A stretch of DNA of 64,000 nucleotides from Congeria kusceri (Eukaryota; Mollusca; Bivalvia; Myida; Dreissenidae). A program made the translations under genes and the position numbers. Below are positions 1 to 11,544 of the stretch, one piece after another (position 1 is the first letter of the stretch; every line of letters starts with the position of its first letter). The stretch lies in the NCBI GenBank assembly GCA_027627225.1, contig CM051024.1:77427504-77491503 (forward strand), given 5' to 3'. The notes under the pieces were generated by a model, which was not told the DNA's origin, did not search any database, and saw only the letters and a list, made by a program, of their open reading frames with translations.

Positions 1-905
1 AATATACACCTGCATATATAATTGATTCAGTAAGATTGATTTTACTACAAAACAGTGTACTTGTATGCATTTACAAAATTTTCACAAAAACATAGAACTG
101 TGTCCGTGCATGCATGAACACAGTTTCTTAAATATAATAAAAACATAGAAAGACGCAATCAGATTAACTGAAAGTGTTAAGGATATTGCAAAAATACCAT
201 TAATATTGACAGAATATAACAAACATACTCGAACACCACCAAATACAGTTTTATGTGAAAAAAGAAGTATTTCATGCCCATTCTATGTTTGTTATAGAGT
301 GTTATGATTATTCTTATCTCTGTTCTGTGTGAAATACAGATACAATTATGTGTGTGAAGGCACAAATCGTGTTATTTGATGAATAAACTGACATGAAAAT
401 TGCATTTGTATAAAAATACTTAAATAATTTGTTTTGTATTTGTATTGCATTTCTATTATTTTATTACATATTGTACATACAATATAGGATTGCTAAAAAA
501 AATTGTTTGTTTTTGGCAACAGTCTCAAAAAGTTGGGTAGGATTGGGATTGAGGTGGTTTTTTTTTTAACAGTTTGTTTAAAGACACATTGAAAATTATC
601 TAAAATCTGACAAATATGGATTTCACGGACAAAAATTATCTAAAATCTGACAAATATGGATTTCACGGACAAAAATTATCTAAAATCTGACAAATATGGA
701 TTTCACGGAAAACAGTCGTCGCTAAAAACTTTAGGGTCGGGGGATTTTCACTAGGTAGGGTCAGGTTGTCCGACACACATAATTATTTTGTTCGGCCTCA
801 GTATTACTATAAACAATAAATACATAGAAACTACTTCAAACATTGTGACACTTCTAAAATCAAACCTAGTATACCTATGGTGTACATGTATTTCTATATC
901 TACAG
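1..905. other. ROS1-like intron, left end of window
   Basis: AT-rich sequence with no supportable exon. The only organised feature is a short tandem repeat at 592-711; the small ORFs have no recognisable protein character. Confidence 0.6.
592..711. repeat. 40-bp tandem repeat, 3 copies
   Basis: Three near-identical head-to-tail copies of a unit beginning aaaattatctaaaatctgac and ending ttcacgga, in the intron before the first kinase exon. Confidence 0.9.
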
Positions 906-1068
906 TATTGTTCCAACTGATGATGAAATTGCGGCTCTGCCACATTTCCGTCGGGACCAGCTTGTGCTGTGCAAATTCCTCGGAAGCGGGGCATTTGGTG
1001 AAGTCTTCGAAGGCGTTGCTAAAAATATCCTCAATGAGAGTTCTGGTGATACTCGCTGTGCTGTCAAG
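906..1068 (+). CDS. ROS1: ROS1-like exon: nucleotide-binding loop
   Basis: Acceptor ...ctacag before 906 and donor gtacgc after 1068. The first base completes a codon begun in an exon outside the window; the exon ends in phase 0. It encodes the juxtamembrane stretch [14 protein letters not shown], the glycine-rich loop [11 protein letters not shown] and the ATP-anchoring lysine of AVK as its last residue. Confidence 0.88.
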
Positions 1069-4000
1069 GTACGCTAATTTGCTTTTTTTAAACATTTTAA
1101 AGCTGAAATGGTTAGCAAAGTATACAATTTGGCACTTCCATATTTTGATCAGAATTTTCTCATAGGATCAAAAATTATTCTACCTAGTGTTAACTTTGAT
1201 ATGTCTGTAAAATGATGGTTTGACAATGAAATAAATGGTAAAACTGTGATTTGTGTTTCTAAAATTCTAATGTGGCTGTTGTAAGCTAGAAAAATAAATA
1301 TATATATACATATATAAACTTTAACTAGCAGTAGTAATTTTGTTCATGTGTCTTGTTTTTGTTGACATTGCAAAATCCGTTTGAAAACCTACAGAAATAA
1401 GTAATTTGTTGTTTATTACACAAGTTGACCATATTAAATATCCATGCTATTTCAGACATGATCAAAACCTGCTATATTCATTCACATAGAATATACATTT
1501 TTTCTTCATATGATAAAAATCTCCATTTACACAGTAAATACCTAATACTGCACATATAATCAAAACCTGCTATATTCATACATAAAGTATGTACCTGGTA
1601 TTTCATGTATGATTAAACCCTGCTATCTCCATTCATATGGACAGTATATACCAGTTATTTCATATATGATTGCTATAAAAATCGTAATTCCTATATGCTC
1701 AAATCTCCTTGCAAACATTGCACAATAGTGCGTCAGACCAGAAAAAAAATAGTATTATTATCCTTGCATAGTATATCCATGGTATTTCATTGATCATCAA
1801 CGACCACAATCTTGCAGATATCTACCCAGTATTTCCCAGTATTTCATAAATGTGTTTCCTATATGTCCAAATCTCCTTGCAGACATTATATACCCAGTGA
1901 TATAGCCAGTATTTGTACACGTATGAGTTACTTACATTTTATGATCTCCTTTTAGACACGTTCACCCAGTATTTCTTATATGTTCCCTATACATTTAAAT
2001 CTCCTTGCAAAAACATTCCTACATTTTATGATATCCTTGCAGACATGTATACCCATTCAAATCTCCTTGCAAAAACATTGTGTGTTACCTACATTTTGTG
2101 ATCTTGCAGACATTGCGCAAGAGTGCATCCGATCAGGAGAAGGATGAGTTTCTCAAGGAGGCCCTGCTGATGAGCAACTTCCACCATGAGCACATCCTGA
2201 GTCTCCTGGGGGTGTGTCTCGACAACGACCCGCAGTTCATCATTCTAGAACTCATGGAGGGCGGAGATCTGCTGTCATTCCTACGAGCGTGTCGACTTTC
2301 TTCGGTATGTTTAGGGCTGTCATTTCATTTATTCAGGTGCGGAATAAAGGTCCCTTTTCCCCTTGCTAGGGAGTATACATTTTCCCCCTGTTTTCCCCAG
2401 TGAAAAAATTCCCTTAGTTTGAAGTGAATGTAGTTAAAAGTTTCGTTGATAATAAATAACATTCTTTTTGGCTCTAAAACTGAAAAGCTTATCAATATTA
2501 TTACTATTTGATATAACCAAACTGAACATGATTGAAATAATCTGGATTTGCAAGTAATTTTATGTGTATGCTATTCTGGTTTTCTTAATAAATGCAGAAA
2601 CAACGCAAAAATGTCATGCCTATCATCACCCTGGCACCCGTCCCCCAATCTCAGGAGGGGACGCTGAATTGGTTTCATTGGATGTCTGCTTTTAATAAGC
2701 TTTTTGCTGCTGAGAATGCTTTCACACAAAATTGCCTTATATCTTGTTTGATCAAGATTTATACTATGGTTCAATGGATTCTAAGATTTATGTTATGTAT
2801 GCTATGTTTATCTTTCCTTAAGCAGGATTTAATCTTTCTTATAACAGGATTTTTTGTATCCAAATGTGGGAAGTAGAAAGTTCTTTGTAATAATTTCGCA
2901 GATTAAGTGCTTCAGAAGTTTTAGCCACATTAAAGACATGTTTAGTGGTAATGAAATTTTGTCATTGCTCATTTGTTTCTACTAGACATGTGTACTGTTG
3001 CAATTCAGAGTCTCTCTTTCGGCAATCAATTAGGCTGTATTTGCGAGCATGATTTCAAAGATTAAGATCATTATGTGGAGTTGTATGTTTATTGTCAGAA
3101 GCAAAGTTTATGTTCTATTGATAAAATATAGTGTGAAGCAGTGTGTGTCGTTCATTCAGTGACATGTTTAGGCAGAGGTGCTCCTGGCATGCCTCCCCAA
3201 TAACAGTCAGGAATATACATGTATGTCCATATTATTGGAGGTAACATTGCAAATAACTGAATATACATGTATGTCCATATCATTGGAGGTAACATTGCAA
3301 ATAACTGAATATACATGTATGTCCATATTATTGGAGGTAACATTGCAAATAACTGAATATACATGTATGTCCATATCATTGGAGGTAACATTGCAATAAC
3401 TGAATATACATGTATGTCCATATCATTGGAGGTAACATTGCAAATAACTGAATATACATATATGTCCATATCATTGGAGGTAACATTGCAAATAACTGAA
3501 TATACATGTATGTCCATATCATTGGAGGTAACATTGCAAATAACTGAATATACATGTATGTCCATATCATTGGAGGTAACATTGCAAATTACTGAATATA
3601 CATGTATGTCCATATCATTGGAGGTAACATTGCAAATAACTAACAGACACATTATATTTTCTTAATAACTGTATAAGCTTTGAAAGGTTTTTTAACTGTT
3701 GATTGTATAAAGTCTACAAAATCCACTTCATGTAAATTAAAATTACGTCCATTGAAAGCCAAAAGTCTCTATCAGCCATCTTTGCACATATGCTGATGGC
3801 CCTCGGCTGTCGAGGGGCGTGTAACAGTTGTTGTACGGGTATTTTTTTTGGCTGTATGTTTCTACATGTACCGCTGGTAAAAAAATCTTTGAATGATTAA
3901 ATGAATTATATCCATCCCTGTCCACACAGATCCAGAACCAGAGTCGTGTGGAGCTGTCGCTGATGGACCTGGTGAAGATCTGCGTCCACGTGGCCAGCGG

Positions 4001-7000
4001 CTGCAAGTACCTCCAGGACATGCACTTTGTACACAGGTAGGGACCGCATGTGGTCAGCCTTTGATTCAAGTTTGTTAACAGGGTGCACAACTATGAATGT
4101 TCTTTATCTCAAACTATGCCTTATCAATATGAGCCAATGAAATTCAAAGCCTTCGTGTTAAAACAAATTCATTGGTCAATATTTTAAGATAAGTCTAGGA
4201 GTGAAATGCTTAAAACTTTAACTTTTGTTATGTACAGATATGGAGAATGATAAATGCCAGGGGCATAGCTAGGCATACTTCTTTACACATATCTTTATGT
4301 ATATTAATGCATAGATAACAAAAGAAGATGATAAAATAAAATATAAGAAAAAAAATAGGTCAAAGTAAGATGGGGCATACAATAAGCAATATCTAATGGA
4401 CAACACTACAGGTATTGATTGGAATTGAAACAGCTAGTATTAAAAATATATGAGGCGTGTCGAGGGAAAACCGGACTTAATGCATGTGCGTAAAGTGTCG
4501 TCCCGGATTAGCCTGTGCAGTCAGCACAGGCTAATCAAGGATGGCACTTTCCGCTTTTATGGTATTTTCTGTTCAAGGAAGTCTCTTCTAAACATAAATC
4601 CACTGTAGGCCGAAAGTGCTGTCCTGCATTAGCCTGTGCAGAGTGCACAGGCTAATCCGGGACGACACTTTACGCACATGCATCAAGTCCGGTTTTCTCA
4701 CGACACGCCTCATATGCATATGCTGTTTTTTTAGTTCATTCCATGGCTGTTAGTATATAAAATTATAACTTAAACCTTAAAGTTGAAACCTTTACTGAGC
4801 ATATACTCAAATTTGGCCTAGGTACACCCCTGAATGCCGCTTGATAATTAAACCTTAATTTTGTTAATATACATGAACATTTATTCCAGAATTTAAATAT
4901 TTTGTTTCCGCAGAGATTTAGCGGCGAGAAATTGCTTGGTGTCATCTTGTAACCCTTCCAACATGGTGGTCAAGATCGGGGACTTTGGGCTTGCGAGGGA
5001 CATTTACAAGAATGACTACTATCGGAAAGAAGGCGAGGGATTACTTCCTGTTCGCTGGATGTCGCCCGAGTCGCTTGTGGATGGAGTGTTCACGACACAG
5101 TCGGATATCTGGTGGGTTGAAATGTCTGGTTTAAAAATGTTCAGAATCCAATTGATATCTTGTGATTGTGTTTTATTTTGCACACAAGGCCAAGAACAAC
5201 AAACACAGGTTTGTCTTTAAATGAGCAGCTCCTAGTAGAACTGTTTTCTTCGGTTTGCCACATTTTGACATAACATAGAGGATTAAGATTTCTTCGCTCG
5301 TTTGTCTTCATTCTTCCGTGAATAAAGTTGAAAGAGGTTAGTACTGTAAATTTGAAAATTACTGTCCAAATAAAATTTACCAGACCAGTGAGCAACAATA
5401 ACAAAAAATAAACCAAATGCTTATGTGAATACTGGATTTTTTACAAGTATTTGTTGGACATACTACAGATTCTTTATCAGCGAGGCTTTAGAGGAAAGCA
5501 GAAATGTGATATGCTAAATTGGAAAAGCACCGGCTCAGTTATTTTCCCATACAGTCAGCATATATTATGTACTTACACCAGGCCCCGACCCGTGTTCACA
5601 TAACGAGTTAAGCCTGACTTTCAGGTTCCAGATGAACTGGAGCCAGATATTGTAGGATCAGGCTCAAATCAGGATCAAATTTAATTTTTGGTCAGATATA
5701 TACTTTACATGATTATGAACTCCTATCAGCATACAATTCCTATCTACTATTAAGATTTTAATCGATACCTTACACAAAATCATGAAATTGTATCAAGAAG
5801 AAAAGTTATTTTGAAAAAACAATATCTTTGATATTACGCTCTATTGAGCTAGAAGCTAAGACTGATCTTGATCCTGCAGTTAATCCTTTGTGAACCGGGG
5901 GCCAGGGCTGGTATTTATAAAGAATCGAAAACGAAGAAATATCTTAAAATTCTCAAATTTAATTATTGGACTTTCTGACAAAGTAATGCATTTCTGGAAG
6001 ATTTTGACACATAATGTGCAATATAATTCAAAGTGTATTCATATCTAGCATTAGTCATACAAATGGACCAAAGCATAGTGTTTTAAACACAAATTCTAAT
6101 TTTCACTTATGTTCAACTTAAGTTAAGTATGGCTTAAGAATCTTTATAAATATGGGCCCAGGTTGCCTATATTTTTGTATCCTTATCTCAGGGCCTTTGG
6201 CGTTCTTATGTGGGAAGTGGTGACATTTGGTCAGCAGCCATACCCAGCACGCACAAATATGGAGGTGCTGCATTTTGTACGAGGCAGCGGTAGACTGGAC
6301 AGGCCGGACAGCTGTCCCGAGGACTTGTAAGATTTCTATTCTGTTTTGAATGAATAAATAATTTATTATATGAGCCCTTTAATTGCCCTTACAGAGATGT
6401 TTTTCATCTTGAATACATATTTCCGTTGATAATTTACAGAAGTAACTAAAATGTTTCTTCTTTTAAAGAAAAGTGTTGTTAAGGTATATGAAAGTTTCTG
6501 ATAATGTCTAACAGCTTATGTAATGTATGCAGATGTAATTACATAATATACATGTTTTTCATTGATAGCTTTGATGATTTTGATAAATGTTTCGTTTACA
6601 AGAGTAACTTAAATGTTAAGGTATTCTTCTAATTATGCCCCCCTGAAGGAGGGCATATTATAATCTAGCAGTCCGTTTGTTAGTCCGGCCAACCAAGGTT
6701 AAGGTTTTTTTTAGTCCAATATCTTGAGTACTATCAAAGGTATTTACTTGAAACTTTAGATACTTTAACTATCAATGTTTTCACCAGGGAAAACAACCCC
6801 ATAACTCTGTTTTGTATTTTGACAGCTTTATGCCCCTTTTTTAACTAAAAAATGTTGGTTTAAGTTTTTCATAAGTTGTTCCAGAGCAGCCATTTTGACT
6901 GAAGTAATAAAGTTTACATTTTTCATTCACTTTTATTTAGAAAGAATCAATTTGGTGTCAGTGTGGCACATACTGAAAGCGTGTTCGGGGGCATATGTCA

Positions 7001-10000
7001 CCTGATAGTGACAGCGCTTGTTGATAATTATACGAAGATGTGTTAGCGTCTTCTTTTAAGGAATAGTATTGTACAGGTCTACAAAAGCTTCTGTCATGAG
7101 CTAACAGCCTATGCAGCTTTACTGGGGTAATTTCATAAATTAAACATTGTTATTTATAGCTACCAGCTGATGTGCAAGTGCTGGAGTTTTGCCCCCGAGG
7201 ATCGCCCCTCGTTTGCGTGCCTTCTTCAGCAGCTTCAGAAATTCCACGAGACGTGTCAGAGTGTCTCAGAATACCTGATGCCAATTTCTTCCAATCGTAC
7301 GTTTGCTCAAGGTACAGGCACGCCATATCGACTTTTTTATATTTTAACTGTCTTATTTTTTTAGCAGTGTAGCAACAATGTCGTATCATATTTCTTTACA
7401 TTTAAAGACAAACCTGTGTTTGTTGTTCTTGGCCTTATGTGCAAATTATTTCTTCGTATTTTAAACCTTGATCATGTAATACTACTAGAACCTCAGAAAG
7501 GGAAATCTAATTCATGTTTCAATAACAATGCTGGTATTTATTGCGATTCATAAATAAGGGTATTTCATACACCCATGGTTCAGATTTAAATGTTTCACAG
7601 TCAGACTTATGGTTTAAAATCATGTTCGTTTTTGTAATAGTTGGTTTGCACTATTAAAATAGAAATAAGTAAGATTATAAGAATTTTTTCATTTCGTGTA
7701 ACATTGAAGGTAAACATGATAAATTTGATGAAAGTAAATTGAAATAATGCACTTCCTTTTCCCTTTTTTGCGGCCCCTAAAGGAGGTATAAATGTTCATG
7801 TAGTAAGTGACCCCCGCTGGCCCCAGCGTTGGGGCCGTCAGGACGTTCACCCCTCGATACCCAAAGTGTCCGAAGAGAGGTATTAGAGGTGTTGTTGGTT
7901 GATGTGGAGTGTTTTGGTGTGCTTACTCATCATCAAACCCTTGCTCATGATAATGTCATCATTCCTCAGTTTTCATTTTTCATTCATCTTTTGGAACAAT
8001 GGATACTTGAGTCCCTCAATTTTTAGCTGTCAAAAATGATTGGTGTAATAAAATGACATTAACATGAACGTGAAGGAACTGTAGAATCACATTTATACTG
8101 CAAAATAATAGAGGAAGCTAGAAAGTAGAAGAATACATCGTTTGAAAATAATACTGTATTTTCACATTTTTTAAGCTCTGTCTAAAAAATAAAGCTATCA
8201 ACAACATGTAATAAACTTTATAAAAAAATTCTTCTTGACTAACATCATAATACAGGTATGTTTCAAATCATTATAAATAAATTAAAAAGGATTTCTGTTG
8301 AATTTCATAAATAGTATTTTTCCATGAAGATGTGGTATACAACTTTTCATCTGGAATGTTTCATTGTTTCAGTTTTGTTGATTTCATTATTATATTATTG
8401 CCTTCATGCGTGGTTTATTACTAAACACTACAATGCATTCCCATTTAAATGATGGGTTTTTGTTGGAGCATGAATGTTTGTGTTTTAAAGTTTGGGTGTC
8501 CCAAACACCTTTTATGAAGTTATCAATCCTGTTGCCTTCTTTCAATTACATCTAAATGGAAGATTGTTTAAGGTACCAGGGCTTTTTTCACCATTTTGGG
8601 AATATGACCTATACCCATGAAATTGGTACTTTCAGCGTCAATTTGCCTTAAACTGGGAAAAAGTATAATTGTGTGATTAATAAAATTTGAATATTGATAG
8701 ATAAAGTACATAAAATAGAATGTTCTGAGCAAAAACAAGTCAGTAAAACCGTCATTACAACTTCAACAGTCTTTATATCTACACTGAACACCTCTTATTT
8801 CCAAACATCTAAAAGTGAATTTTGGGACTGGATTTGGGGAAAAAAAAAAGTTTTTGCCCTTGGGAATATTACCCAATAACGGCTATAAAATTGGCCAAAA
8901 AAAAGGCCCTGAGTACTCTCACATGTGATGGATTGTGTATACATAGAATGCTCAAATAATTGACTGTATAACAGAATGGCAAAGAAACACAACTGAGAAA
9001 ACAAACGAAGAACAATAAGAAAACGAAAACAAAAACAACATGTATTTGTAATGGTGTTTGTTTTGCATAGAATGTCATTGCATAATTTGTGGTTTCTGTC
9101 TCGACAGCGGCTGGGTCGGCCTACCTGAGCATGAGACAAAGGAGGCTCACGTCTTCGTCGAGTGACGACCCCGAGTACCGCAGTATCCATCATGTGAGTT
9201 GTCATAAGTGCTCAATAGATGATCTGTATATATAGCAATAACTGGTTTACCTTGTTGCCATCTACCCTCATTTAGCATCCCTTACACAGAGTATTCCAAA
9301 ACTGGCTATGAAATAACTATTGATTGCAGTTCCAAAATGCCTACAAAATAAAAACTGTTTATTACTGTTCCAAAAATGCCTATGAAATTACTGTTGATTA
9401 CAGTTCCAAAATGCCTACAAAATAACTGTTTATTACTGTTTCAAAAATGCCTATGAAATTACTGTTGATTACAGTTCCAAAATGCCTACAAAATAACTGT
9501 TTATTACTGTTCCAAAAATGCCTATGAAATTACTGTTGATTACAGTTCCAAAATGCCTACAAAATAACTGTTGATTACAGTTCCAAAAATGCCTATGAAA
9601 GTACTGTTGATTACAGTTCCAAAATGCCTACAAAATAACTGTTTATTACTGTTCCAAAAATGCCTATGAAATTACTGTTGATTACAGTTCCAAAATGCCT
9701 ACAAAATAACTGTTTATTACTGTTCCAAAAATGCCTATGAAATTACTGTTGATTACAGTTCCAAAATGCCTACAAAATAACTGTTTATTACTGTTCCAAA
9801 AATGCCTATGAAATTACTGTTGATTACAGCTCCAAAATGCCTACAAAATAACTGTTTATTACTGTTCCAAAAATGCCTATGAAATTACTGTTGATTAATA
9901 TGTTCCTTAAATGCCTACATCATAACTGTTTATTACTGTTCCAAAAATGCCTATGAAATTACTGTTGATTACAGTTCCAAAATGCCTACAAAATAACTGT

Positions 10001-11544
10001 TTATTACTGTTCCAAAAATGCCTATGAAATTACTGTTGATTACAGTTCCAAAATGCCTACAAAATAACTGTTTATTACTGTTCCAAAAAAAATGCCTATG
10101 AAATTACTGTTGATTAATATGTTCCTTAAATGCCTAAAATGGAATAATTTATTACCTAACTTACTTTCAACAAATCATAATGTAATGACATTTCAAAATG
10201 TACACTGTAGTTTGATCTTATTGGTAGCAGTATATTTGAGGCATGTCGTGGGAAACCCAGGCTTAATGCATGTTTGTAAAGTGTCGTCCCAGATAAGCCT
10301 GTACTGACTGCACAGGCTGATCCGGGATGACACTTTCCGCCTACAGTGGATTTATGTTTAGAAGAGACTTCCTTGAAACAGAAATACCATAAAAGCGGAA
10401 AGCACCGTCCTGGATTAGCCTCTGTGGACTGCACAGGCTGATCCAGGACGACACTTTATTCACATGCATTAAGCCCGATTTTCCCACAACCCGCCTCATT
10501 TATTGTTGCGTTTTTGAATGGGAAAACCCAAGAGTTTACTTGCATCACATGTTAATTATTTTCAGCAATGTGGAAATATGAATTTTCGCATGAAATATAT
10601 TAATTTTGTTTTTTCAGGTCGGATATGGCAGTCATAAATCTTATGGCAAAATTCACCGGGCCACATCGTTCGATACGCCAGAACCAAAAGATGCCACAGA
10701 CCAAATCCAGATAGATGCTGCTAATTATCTCGAACCAAAGTCGTGCAATGTTCCTCAGTACATTGAATTTTTGCCGGAAGATCGAACTGCCAACTATATT
10801 TATGATGCCGATGGTGTTCGACTTAGGAGGGAGAGTAGTGAATCAGAACTGTCAGCCAAAACTAATCATAGAGGACCAGACTATGTGCAGACCACCGTGA
10901 AAGAAAACTTCCAAGTTTATGGTTCTAATTATGCAAAATATGTGAATCAGAAAGATAGCACCGCAACTATCGATGCCGACAATGACTCTGAAGTGAAGCA
11001 GATTTTCGCACATCAAAAGAACAGCGCTGATTCGGTCATAATGAAATCCGTGGAAACTGTAAACTGTGACCGGGAAAGTGTGCCGAGTTCCATTCACTGT
11101 TCCGACACCTTTAATTCGCAGATAATAAATGCTCCATCCGGGATAGCAAACCTTTCCAATCGCTCTTTCGTCCGAAAACAGCGTCTCGATTCATCAAACT
11201 CAATAAAATCGTTTGACTCTGTGCAGACAGAACCTGCCTACGCCACTTACAACAGAGGAAAGTTGTATTCTTCATCTTCTTCGCGATCAAACTACTCGAT
11301 GTCGAACATTTCGGAATCAGCTGTCGAACAACTCTCTCGGAGTTCGATACAGGAAATAACTCCGGATCCAGTGGCTCAGCAGTTTTGGGCTTACAACTTG
11401 AGCGATTGTAACAACTTGAAAACGAAGAATCCGGATCCGAGATCGCATATGGAGTATCTGAACATGCTGGCCAGGTCACAGATATATCCGGAGAATGCGG
11501 GTCCTTTAGCCGGATATGATATTGTGAATGCCAGTCTTGTATAG
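906..11544 (+). CDS. ROS1: ROS1/sevenless-type receptor tyrosine kinase, 3' part (8 exons)
   Basis: Spliced CDS joining 906-1068, 2110-2304, 3930-4036, 4914-5111, 6192-6326, 7160-7311, 9108-9193 and 10618-11544; 653 codons, all phases consistent. Seen: glycine loop [12 protein letters not shown], beta-3 lysine AVK at the end of the first exon, [14 protein letters not shown] hinge, catalytic HRDLAARN (split over two exons), [16 protein letters not shown] activation loop with twin tyrosines, [12 protein letters not shown], and a C-lobe ending [12 protein letters not shown]. The activation loop and hinge match the ROS1 family better than ALK or insulin receptor. By family knowledge it is a plasma-membrane receptor that phosphorylates tyrosines after ligand binding. 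The extracellular and transmembrane exons lie left of the window. The roughly 390-residue tail is rich in SH2-type tyrosine motifs. An ALK/LTK-like kinase is the main alternative, and less likely. Confidence 0.88.
1440..2109 (+). repeat. Degenerate intronic repeats carrying splice-acceptor-like sites
   Basis: Diverged units built from 'cccagtatttc', 'tatatg' and 'aaatctccttgcagacat'. Acceptor-like strings recur near 1709, 1810, 1871, 1945, 1999, 2033 and 2060, before the real acceptor at 2107-2109. The copy at 1709-1742 also resembles the first bases of the exon itself. Confidence 0.7.
2110..2304 (+). CDS. ROS1: ROS1-like exon: alpha-C helix and hinge
   Basis: Acceptor atcttgcag and donor gtatgt; 195 nt, phase 0 at both ends. 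It begins [18 protein letters not shown], carrying the alpha-C glutamate, and runs through the hinge [15 protein letters not shown]. The preceding intron holds several near copies of this acceptor (see findings). Confidence 0.9.
3211..3642. repeat. 48-bp minisatellite, about 9 copies
   Basis: Unit starts gaatatacatgtatgtccat and ends ttgcaaataact. Copies are nearly identical apart from a t/c change and one single-base deletion near 3393. Because 48 is a multiple of three, both strands show repetitive open frames. Lies in the ROS1-like intron 2305-3929, which otherwise holds no feature. Confidence 0.95.
3930..4036 (+). CDS. ROS1: ROS1-like exon: alpha-E helix to HRD
   Basis: Acceptor tccacacag and donor gtaggg. 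It encodes [20 protein letters not shown] and then [10 protein letters not shown]; the arginine of the HRD motif is split (ag|a) with the next exon. Phase 0 in, phase 2 out. Confidence 0.88.
4448..4715 (+). mobile_element. Palindromic MITE (family 1), linker orientation A
   Basis: Bounded by atatgaggcgtgtcg and cgacacgcctcatat. Each half is itself a hairpin (gtcgtcccggattagcctgtg with its complement), joined by an asymmetric linker reading ttttatggtattttctg to aaatccactgtaggc. One of ten copies in the window. Non-autonomous DNA transposon by structure; no coding capacity. Confidence 0.85.
4914..5111 (+). CDS. ROS1: ROS1-like exon: catalytic and activation loops
   Basis: Acceptor tttccgcag and donor gtgggt. 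It completes HRD and encodes [29 protein letters not shown], the P+1 region [12 protein letters not shown] and TTQSDIW; the tryptophan codon is split (tg|g). This is the most strongly conserved exon and the one that fixes the family. Confidence 0.92.
5112..6191. other. ROS1-like intron, no gene
   Basis: Single-copy-looking AT-rich sequence. 5177-5223 is one arm of a 47-bp inverted repeat whose partner lies at 7399-7445. Confidence 0.5.
6192..6326 (+). CDS. ROS1: ROS1-like exon: kinase C-lobe
   Basis: Acceptor tatctcag, donor gtaaga. Encodes [20 protein letters not shown] and then RPDSCPED, the alpha-F/alpha-G region (FGxxxWE and GxxPYP motifs). Ends with two bases of a Phe codon completed downstream. 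Confidence 0.88.
6630..7015 (+). mobile_element. Dispersed 'atgccccc' repeat element
   Basis: Starts tatgcccccctgaaggaggg and ends ttcgggggcatatgtcacc. The inner part (tcttgagtactatcaaaggtatttacttg) recurs reverse-complemented at 28810-29175 inside the Tudor gene, so this is a dispersed family. No ORF. Confidence 0.65.
7160..7311 (+). CDS. ROS1: ROS1-like exon: end of kinase domain
   Basis: Acceptor tttatag, donor gtacag. Encodes [18 protein letters not shown], the conserved CW-x6-RP signature that closes the kinase fold, then the start of the tail with [15 protein letters not shown]. Leaves one base for the next exon. Confidence 0.86.
7312..9107. other. ROS1-like intron, no gene
   Basis: AT-rich, with no exon seen. 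Contains the right arm of the 47-bp inverted repeat (7399-7445) and a possible hAT-like element at 8577-8911. Confidence 0.5.
8577..8911. mobile_element. Possible 335-bp hAT-like non-autonomous element
   Basis: Begins cagggcttttttcacca and ends ggccaaaaaaaaggccctg, giving CAGGGC...GCCCTG termini followed by low-complexity A/T. No clear target duplication is visible, so the call is tentative. Confidence 0.4.
9108..9193 (+). CDS. ROS1: ROS1-like short tail exon with YxxM motif
   Basis: Acceptor tctcgacag, donor gtgagt, 86 nt. Its phases fit both neighbours, and it has no long ORF of its own. It encodes [17 protein letters not shown] and then [13 protein letters not shown] is a YxxM motif, the type bound by the PI3-kinase p85 SH2 domain. 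The call rests on splice sites and phase, not on strong homology. Confidence 0.75.
9285..10135. repeat. About 71-bp composite minisatellite, ~12 copies
   Basis: Alternating half-units 'ttactgttccaaaaatgcctatgaa' and 'gattacagttccaaaatgcc' with small variants. Starts about 90 bp after the donor at 9194 in the ROS1-like intron. Confidence 0.92.
10234..10502 (-). mobile_element. Palindromic MITE (family 1), orientation B
   Basis: Second family copy, ending about 115 bp before the last ROS1-like exon. The linker runs cctacagtggatttatg to ataccataaaagcgg, the reverse of the copy at 4448. Confidence 0.85.
10618..11544 (+). CDS. ROS1: ROS1-like terminal exon: 308-residue cytoplasmic tail
   Basis: Acceptor ttttttcag before 10618, stop TAG at 11542-11544. 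The upstream in-frame ATG at 10606 is intronic. The residues are polar and serine-rich with about fifteen tyrosines, including NYLEP, QYIEF, DYVQT, KYVNQ (Grb2-type YxN), MEYLNM (both YxxM and YxN) and GYDIV. The protein ends in ASLV, a class I PDZ-ligand form. No globular domain is recognised; it reads as a docking tail. Confidence 0.85.
   Translation, partial: VGYGSHKSYGKIHRATSFDTPEPKDATDQIQIDAANYLEPKSCNVPQYIEFLPEDRTANYIYDADGVRLRRESSESELSAKTNHRGPDYVQTTVKENFQVYGSNYAKYVNQKDSTATIDADNDSEVKQIFAHQKNSADSVIMKSVETVNCDRESVPSSIHCSDTFNSQIINAPSGIANLSNRSFVRKQRLDSSNSIKSFDSVQTEPAYATYNRGKLYSSSSSRSNYSMSNISESAVEQLSRSSIQEITPDPVAQQFWAYNLSDCNNLKTKNPDPRSHMEYLNMLARSQIYPENAGPLAGYDIVNASLV

Noticed and set aside
3152..3665. 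Repetitive ORFs on both strands (166 and 100 codons)
   Set aside because: They arise from the 48-bp minisatellite, whose length is a multiple of three; no start context or neighbouring exon supports them.
10606..10617. ATG at 10606 as translation start
   Set aside because: It lies in the polypyrimidine-acceptor region (tttttcag); the exon begins at 10618.
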